In this document: positions 57,243-64,000 of the stretch, piece after piece | Layout of the letters: the number at the start of each line of letters is the position of its first letter | How positions within the stretch are numbered: position 1 is the first letter of the stretch | DNA from: Leucogyrophana mollusca | Lineage: Eukaryota > Basidiomycota > Agaricomycetes > Boletales | DNA length: 64,000 nt | Assembly (NCBI GenBank): GCA_021014945.1 | Contig: MU266422.1 | Coordinates: forward strand, 34,300 to 98,299 | Direction of reading: 5' to 3' | Program-made: the position numbers and the translations under genes | The notes under the pieces: generated by a model | Database searches by the model: none | The model's input: the letters and a program-made list of their open reading frames with translations, nothing else | What the model was told of the DNA's origin: nothing

Positions 57243-57457
57243 CTTGGGCTAATGTACAGGGTAAATGGAAGTAAATGCAAATGAGTAGGTTCAAGTCGTC
57301 GTCACAGTAGCAATCACTGTCAGTATCAGGATGGACTTGGGATGTCTCTCGTCCATTAACGATTGGTCATCATTTATTCCCACGCCATCGTCACCAGCTC
57401 TGCTGTGCTCCTGCTCGGTTATGCTCATGCACATATATACCCCATTGTACTCTCGGG
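57243..57457. promoter_or_regulatory. bidirectional promoter Kin17 / Dsc3-like
   Basis: A 215-bp gap between two divergent ATGs, so both promoters must lie here or overlap the leaders. An ACATATATAC stretch near 57431 is the best TATA-like element for the plus-strand gene. Confidence 0.5.
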
Positions 57458-58535
57458 ATGCTCAGCGAGAAGGCCAAAGGGAAGCAGCGCGCTATAGAAC
57501 CTGAACCGGTAGACAAGTCCAAAGATGTTCGCGACTTGACCATACGATTCACCGAAGGTATACCCGACCTGATTCTAAAGGTCACGCTCAAAGATTCTGT
57601 CCGGGACGTCAAATCAAACGCACGTCTCTATCTCGTCAAATTGCAACCTTCATTGACTATTGGTACAGATAGTGAATTCAAGGCACGAGTTGAAAGACCG
57701 GCGCCTGAGGCTTATCCACGCTGGACGTCTCTTGACCGACGGCACACTGCTGCACCCTTGGTTGAATGCGTTGGAGGAAAGACAGCAACGAGCTACCACT
57801 ACAAATGATAACCCTGATGCTCAGTCCCAGTCGAGCGTTATTACGTGGCTGCATTGCTCTGTTGGACCGGTAATCGAGCCTGGAGCTGACGCTGAGGAGA
57901 AGCCTCAAGTGAGCACCATCTAAATTGCTTGTGTGACAAGTGTTATTCACTGCATGATGATGCAGGAGGCCCAACTTCAGCCGCTGCGAGGTTTTGATCG
58001 CCTCGCCACTGCTGGCTTCTCGGAAGAAGACATAGCGAACTTCCGAAGACAGTTTCATAGCCAATCATCTGCTAATTATCTCGATGTTGAATTCGAGAAT
58101 GAAGAAGAATGTCTGTCTTTTACTCATGGTACAGTGCGAATGCTGTTGCTGACATGCATTCTCGTACTAGATGACGAGCATGCGAGAGCTCTCGAGGAGC
58201 AATGGATTGACTCCATGGACACCTCTGGGACCGCATCCATGTCCCAGGCATCCTCTTCCCAGTCGATGATATTGCGGGGCATAGTTATCGGCTTCTTCTT
58301 TCCTATCATCCCGTTCTTCTTCCTACGCGAGTCCAAACCTGCGATCTTCTGGGAAGATGGAAGTGAGCACGAAGCGAGCGAGAGTGTCATATTTCCGTGA
58401 GTGTTGATTATGGTGTCTGCCTGTTTTTCACTAACCTTTTGTTTGATCAGGCGGAAGACGCAGGTGGGAATTGTGTTTGGGTTCCTCGTAAACCTGTTGT
58501 TTGGGACGTGGAGATATCTGCTGGACACCTCGTAG
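57458..58535 (+). CDS. Dsc3-like subunit of the Dsc E3 ubiquitin ligase (DUF2407)
   Basis: Exon 1 (57458-57623) starts MLSEKAKGKQRAIEPEPVDK and DLTIRFTEGIPDLILKVTLK. After a 49-nt intron comes DRRLRLIHAGRLLTDGTLLH, completing a ubiquitin-like fold. Later exons give SQSSVITWLHCSVGP, LQPLRGFDRLATAGFSEEDI, ANFRRQFHS and DEHARALEEQWIDSMD. Two membrane helices follow: LRGIVIGFFFPIIPFFFLRE and QVGIVFGFLVNLLFGTWRYL. This order (UBL, RGFDRL..GF...DI, EEQW, two helices) is that of DUF2407/Dsc3. The Dsc complex ubiquitinates Golgi/ER membrane proteins and, in fission yeast and Aspergillus, is needed for SREBP cleavage. One internal join, after EFENEE, was chosen for phase and could shift by a few residues. 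Confidence 0.87.
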
Positions 58536-58911
58536 ACCGGTGTCCAATTAATTCCCAGCGTAGGTGACTGAACCGCGCTCATCATACTACGTGTTTCGAG
58601 TACAATAATAATACCACGAGTCCATCGATTATCGCCACCACTGCTAGGAGTGGGCGTCAGTGGGTGCAGTCGCTTGTCATAAATAGCTGTCGTAAATTAT
58701 CCGATCTGAATACTAACGCGCATGATTGGCGCAAGTCGCGTGTTTTCCTTGCTTATTTCAAAATTTTTGAGACTCATCCCTCTTTCCCCCTTGTACGACC
58801 CGTTACGACTAAAGACCCTTTGTATTCCTCTTTCTTTATAACTCTCTGAGAATCGATCGCGGTAAGTCCATAATAACCTTGTTCTTCTCTCCCCACTCAC
58901 CCCGCCACCAG
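58536..58911. other. intergenic spacer / importin promoter
   Basis: 3' end of the Dsc3-like gene and promoter of the importin gene. TTTATAA at about 58835 is the nearest TATA-like motif. No gene seen. Confidence 0.45.
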
Positions 58912-61900
58912 ATGGACTTGCAATCACTGTCGAATCTATTCGCTACGACATACAATCCCGATCCGAATATACAGAAAGCTGGAGAACTCCAGATCCGCAA
59001 AGTAACTTTTTATCGAGTCATTCTACGCGTTCTCCCATTCTGAGATTCGTCATTTTTCAGATCGGCATCCAGGAGGGCATGGTGACGGCCCTCCTTCAGA
59101 TCATCGCATCCGATAGTGTCGATCTGTGCGTTCCACACGCGTTTTTGTGTCCTACCATACATTTCATTGCAGTTTCTTATCACAGAGCCACTCGCCAGGC
59201 ATGTTCGGTATACCTGAAAAACCGCGTTCATACTTCGTACATTGTCGAAGCCGCACCAGCACGGCCAGATCAGTTCCCCATTGCGCAGTCTGACCGTGAT
59301 GCTCTTAAATCGTCCATTTTGCATCTTGTTGCGGCGTCTCCGTCGAGAAGCATTACACTGCAGCTCGCGGCCACTCTGAAGAATCTTATTATTCATGATT
59401 TCCCTGAGAAGTGGCCTGAACTATTGAACGACGTGAGGAAGCTCCTCAACAGCAGCGAAATCCGGGAGGTCCACGCTGGATGTGTGGCAGCTCTTGAGTG
59501 TGTTAGAGCTTTCAGGTAGGTCGATTTATCGCCGGACGCCCGCAACAACATAGTGACCGTTGATTAGATTCCGCCAAAACCAAGATATGATGGCTGGCGT
59601 CGTCGAGCAATTGCTGCCCACTCTCGCAACGATTGCTGCAGGGATGCTCAACACGCCCCCATCCGAATCGCAGGAGATCCCGACTATGCTGCACCTCATC
59701 TTGAAGACGTACAAAACCAGCATCATTGTCAATCTTAGTGCCCATCAGCAAAGCGCGGAAAGTCTCGTACCCTGGGGTCGATTGTTATTCCAAGTCGTCA
59801 ATCTCCCTATTCCCAGCGAAGCCGTGCCCGCGGACGAAGAAGATCGCGAACGTTGTGAATGGTGGAAAGCGAAAAAGTGGGCGTATGGGATTCTTGGTCG
59901 TCTTTTCCATAGGTGAGTTTCGGTGCATCTCCATGGGCGGATCGCGTTAAGACTGTCCTGGTAGATTTGGTAACCCGTCCCAGCTCCCTTCACCTATGCA
60001 AAAAGAGTACGGCCCGTTTGCAGAGCACTTTGTCAATACTTTCGCTCCAGAGATCTTCAAAATATACTTGCACCAAGTAGAACTTTTTATCTCCGGGCAA
60101 GCGTGGCTCTCCAAGAAGTGCCAATATCAGGTGTTCCAGTTCTTCACTGAATGGCAAGTCTCTGCAAGGTTCAATCTCAGTGCACCGGTAGGATAACACA
60201 TACTTTGTTTTAGCATAAAGCCAAAGTCAACGTGGTTCCTTCTCAAACCTCATGTCGATAATTTGGTTGCTAGCTTCGCATTTCCCCAGCTATCGTTCAA
60301 CGCCTCAAAGCAGCATCTTTGGGAGTCGGATCCCGTCGAGTACGTCCGAGCGGCCGTGGGTCAGTGACATCGTTCGAATTGGCAGCGATAAACACTTATA
60401 CGACTTCCCACAGACGAATATGAGAACTTTTCGTCGCCAGTAGCAGGTGCTACGAGCTTCCTTCTTTCTCTGTCAAGCAACCGGACCAAGACCGCGTTCT
60501 TGCCCATCTTGACTTTCATCAATACTGTCCTTCGCTCGTGCGTAATCCAGCTGAATTCATTTGTCTCAAATTGACAGTTGTTTAGCAATGCCCCTGCGCC
60601 CCAGCGTTTTGGTGCACTCACCATGACCGTCGCACTTGGCCCCTTCATCATGCGCCACCCCGACGTCAAAGGCAGTATGGAGCAGTTCATGCTACAGCAC
60701 GTCTTACCTGAATTCTCGGCTAGCGAGCCTTATCTGAGGGCTGTCGTACGTTCATCGCGCAAGCAGCTGCTAATGTTTTTCGATGTTAATCGGTGCATAC
60801 TACAGGCTTGTGAAGTTGTGACCACGGTGGTGAAGAGTGGTATCACGTGGTCGAGCGAGGAGGTATGCGACATCACTTCCCTTTGCTTGACGCTGGTTGA
60901 TATGGATGTGCCTTATAGAATCTCAACAGTCACTCCAGAGCTGTGGCGATTGTGTTGGACGACCCTGAACTGCCTGTTAGGGTGCAGGCTGCTCTGGCTG
61001 TTACCGAGATGGTTATTGCTTACGATTCTGGTACGTCTTACAAATCTGGAGATACTTTTGTGTGTTGATAGCGTAAATCCAGTCAGAGAAGCTGTTGCTC
61101 CTCAAGTCGGCAAGGTCATTCAGGGTACTTAGCATTTCGAAATACAGACGAAGATCGAATCTAACATTCTACAGATCTGCTCAAGCTCTCGGACGAGACC
61201 GACCTGGATCTTCTCAACCACTCAATGGAAGCCATGGTCGAACGATTCCAGAATGAGCTGCTGCCTGTAGCGTCCCAGCTCACTGCCCGGCTGGTGCGTG
61301 TTCATCCCCTTGCTGAGGGCAGAAACACTTATCGCCCAATCTCCATAGTGTGAATCGTATATGCGTCTAGCGAGAGAGGGCTTGTCTCAAACAACTGATT
61401 TGGACCCAGAGAGCATCGACACAGAGTCCCTTCTTTCAGACGCGGGTGATGATAAGGTTTATGGCGCCATGGGCGTAGCGAAGACTATCGGAACGGTCAG
61501 TCCGTGTCTACCACGACGTTGCCTCGCCTGATGACCTTTCTCCTTCCCAGATCATCTCCTCTATCGATTCTTCGCCCGAGATCCTGTCTCAAGTCCAGGA
61601 GGTTATCATACCCATCATCCAATTCACTCTGGAGCACAAATTACTCGGTATGCTTGTGCGCAGGCACCCGGTCTCATGTCTCACCCACATACTTCTAACC
61701 GTATAGATCTGTTCGACAATATGTACGAGTTGGTCGATAGCCTTACCTTCAGGACCCACAGCGTCTCCCCCAACATGTGGCCTATATTCGAGCTTACCTA
61801 TGACCTGTTCAAATCAGACGCTGTTGACTTCTTGGACGGTCAGATAGAAATTCTGCATCACTTATTCCTTGCTTACCCTCGCCACACTCACAGAGATGCT

Positions 61901-63146
61901 TCCATCCCTGGACAACTTTGTCTCTTATGGTACGGACGTCTTCAAGGCGCGTCCAGATTATAGGCAAAAAGCTATGGACATCTACCGCACCTCGATGACT
62001 AGCCCACACCTGGGTGACAGCGACCGAATCAATGGCTGTAAATTGGCAGAGTCTATTCTGCTAAATCTTCGCGGTCATGTTGATGATGTGAGCCCTTTGT
62101 TCCTCGGTTCGATTGCTGGGCGTGGGCTGACGTTTTTTGAAGCATCTGCAAGACATTGTAACCATTTCATTAGACCATCTGGACAAGGGCAACACGTCGA
62201 GTTTCCGCCTTGCGAACCTCGAAATCCTCATCAACGCCGTTCTCTACAACCCCTCCGCCGCATTACAGCTCATGGAGAACTGCAAGCCCGGGATATCGCG
62301 TGCCTTTGTGAACCGGTGGTTTGCGGCCATCAATGTGGAGAGTCACCTCCCTCGTGTCCATGACAAGAAGCTGAGCATTTTGGCTCTTTGCGCGCTACTG
62401 GAACTTGATTCCGCCAGAGTGCCGGAGAACCTGAGAGAAGGCTGGCCAGCTATCGTCGGCGGAGTGCTCAACATATTCAAGAGTTTGCCCAATGCGATTT
62501 CGAGTGCGGACCTTGAACTTTTTACGCGAACCGTCCGCTGATATCCTTCTGCAGAGCGTAAAGCTCTTGAGGAAGAGTTCATGGAAGAGGGTGAAGATGA
62601 TGATGACGAGGAAGACGCAAAGTATCTCAATTTGGAAGGAGCGGAAGACGGTAACACATCCCCTTGTACAACAAGAGCGACTATCAGCTGACGTTCGGCC
62701 GCAGACGACGTATGGGATGAAGATTCTGCCTACCTCGAGCTCCTAGCAAAAGAGGTAAGTTTGTTCGATGGAAAGTGACTGCTGAGTCGCTGACGGCTAC
62801 CACAGGGGGCTCGCCTTAGGGAAAAGTCTGAAAAACTCGCTAGCGGAGACAATGCGTCCGAATCATCCGAAGAATCTGACATCGAAGAAGAACTCGGCTT
62901 TTTCAGCCCCCTCGACACCGTCGATCCCTATACCACCTTCAAGCAAGCATTGACAAGTAGGATCACATCGTTCGCCTTCACATCTTGCGCGTCCTTCTGA
63001 CTTAACTACCGACAGCATTCCAAGTGCAGAACGGTGATTTGTACCAAGCTGCGACTACTTCGCTCAGCATCGAGCAGCAGACATTGCTAATGGAAGTCAT
63101 GGCAATAGCTGAGGCTCATGGACAAGAGGGCATCACGGCAGCCTAG
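58912..63146 (+). CDS. importin-beta family protein, Nmd5/Sxm1 (importin-7/8) type
   Basis: More than a dozen exons. The first reads MDLQSLSNLFATTYNPDPNI, QKAGELQIRK. Next come QEGMVTALLQIIASD and RQACSVYLKNRVHTSYI (importin-beta N-terminal, Ran-binding), LQLAATLKNLIIHDFPEKWP, KCQYQVFQFFTE and RFGALTMTVALGPFIMRHPD. Later exons give MLPSLDNFVSYGTDVFK, RQKAMDIYRTSM and LGDSDRINGCKLAESILLNL. An acidic stretch (EEFMEEGEDDDDEEDAKYLN) and the tail (GFFSPLDTVDPYTTFKQAL) match the C-terminal acidic loop and FSPLD..DPY motif of IPO7/8 and Nmd5. The protein is about 1000 residues of HEAT repeats that carry ribosomal proteins, histones or kinases into the nucleus. Exon joins were followed through the gene but not all were checked base by base. 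Confidence 0.9.
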
Positions 63147-64000
63147 ATTACTTCTCTCCAGTGATTTGTATGCATTTCCTTTTCGCGCTACGAATTAGTT
63201 CAAAGGAGGAGCACGCTCACGGTCATCGACGTTTGACCTGAACACTTTGAGTGCAAAGCCAAGAGTTTCATCTGCGTTGCCTTCGCCAGATCATCATGGT
63301 GCGCGGATCACGAGCAGGCAACCAGATAATCTCGGACGTAACCGAAAATGAAAAACGTCCTTAGTATCTTGACACTGCTTTCGAACGGGCTGGGCCATTG
63401 TGCTCATACATACTCTCTTCTTAGAATCTTAATTCAACTCCTGATTGTTTCCTGCTCGCTTTACTTCTCGGTCCAGCAAAAGCTCAGGGACGCCGCCCTC
63501 AGTCAGACGACGACACATTGGTGGTCTCCCAAGGTGAGTACAAGCATCACGCGGTGGTATAGTAAGTATACGATAGTATATGGCGTTCAGCAGGATTTTT
63601 TTATGACATCCAGTAGGTATCACTCGCAAACGGTAAGATGTATAAACCTACAATGCAGGGCGGCGTACTAGGGGGTACATAGTACCATGCTATGCATCAT
63701 GGTCAGCATCAGGAAATCCGTGAGGTTATGATTATCCCTTAGCTAGGCTTATCTATGCCAGCAGCCCCACCAGAAATATCATTCTGATAAACCAACCGGT
63801 CAGTGGAGCTATTTTCCGCCAGCCATTATGAAATCCCAAAACATCCATCTGGATTACAACCAAATAAACTAAGCGTAATTTAGATATGACTTGTTAAGGA
63901 CATTACTGAAAGAGGTTGTTTGCCAGGCCCACCAAACGTTAGCTTCAATTACATTGGCCGCTGGGGCTGGGTGCGTCAACCAGGCCTTCATGGCTGGGAG
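63147..64000. other. intergenic, no gene supported
   Basis: A hydrophobic plus-strand frame from 63348 (MKNVLSILTLLSNGLGHCAH) ends at a fair donor (CCCAAGGTGAGT at about 63530) but no downstream exon could be joined. It might be the first exon of a gene running out of the window, or chance. Confidence 0.3.

Overview
The window looks like nuclear DNA of a mushroom-forming basidiomycete (Agaricomycetes). Genes are compact and on both strands, introns are about 45-60 bases long with GT..AG ends, and typical agaricomycete families are present (small F-box proteins, DUF6533 membrane proteins, a Gly/Ser-rich SH3 membrane protein). Many real genes are cut into short exons, so long open frames miss some genes completely. 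Exon joins were inferred by eye from splice signals, reading phase and family conservation.

Layout: 1-1041 is the 3' end of a Bbc1/Mti1-type actin-patch gene. 1.3-8.2 kb holds three minus-strand genes: a TRIR-like nuclear protein, an F-box protein and an RRM+YTH RNA reader. 8.2-12.4 kb has an orphan ORF containing a perfect inverted repeat, a small F-box gene and an unrecognised conserved-looking gene. 13.1-15.0 kb holds a Gcn4/Cpc1-type bZIP gene with a possible uORF and Gcn4-type sites. 18.3-24.0 kb is a dense housekeeping block: CipC-like protein, EBP2 and eIF3i back to back on a 256-bp shared promoter, and a HAD sugar/glycerol phosphatase. 24.0-28.6 kb is a gene-poor stretch. 28.6-39.5 kb carries a DUF6533 membrane protein (+), a 1141-residue Ser-rich protein (-), a second DUF6533 protein (-) and degenerate-looking sequence. 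39.5-49.4 kb holds a single-pass SH3 protein, RNA polymerase III subunit Rpc11 in five exons, a SPRY protein and an SVOP-type MFS transporter. 51.2-51.7 kb is a Cys-rich CYSTM-like peptide gene in six exons. 56.2-63.1 kb holds Kin17, a Dsc3-type ubiquitin-ligase subunit and an Nmd5/Sxm1-type importin; the rest to 64 kb is empty.

There is no sign of a biosynthetic cluster, CRISPR or intact transposon. The functional links are housekeeping ones: RNA biology and translation (YTH reader, TRIR-like, EBP2, eIF3i, Rpc11, Kin17, importin, Gcn4-like regulator) interleaved with fast-evolving lineage-specific families. The most notable observations are a YTH domain split by about 200 disordered residues, a fungal TRIR homologue, an Rpc11 gene with a 7-nt microexon, a GAR-type RGG tail on EBP2, and an eIF3i gene whose first coding exon is only the ATG.
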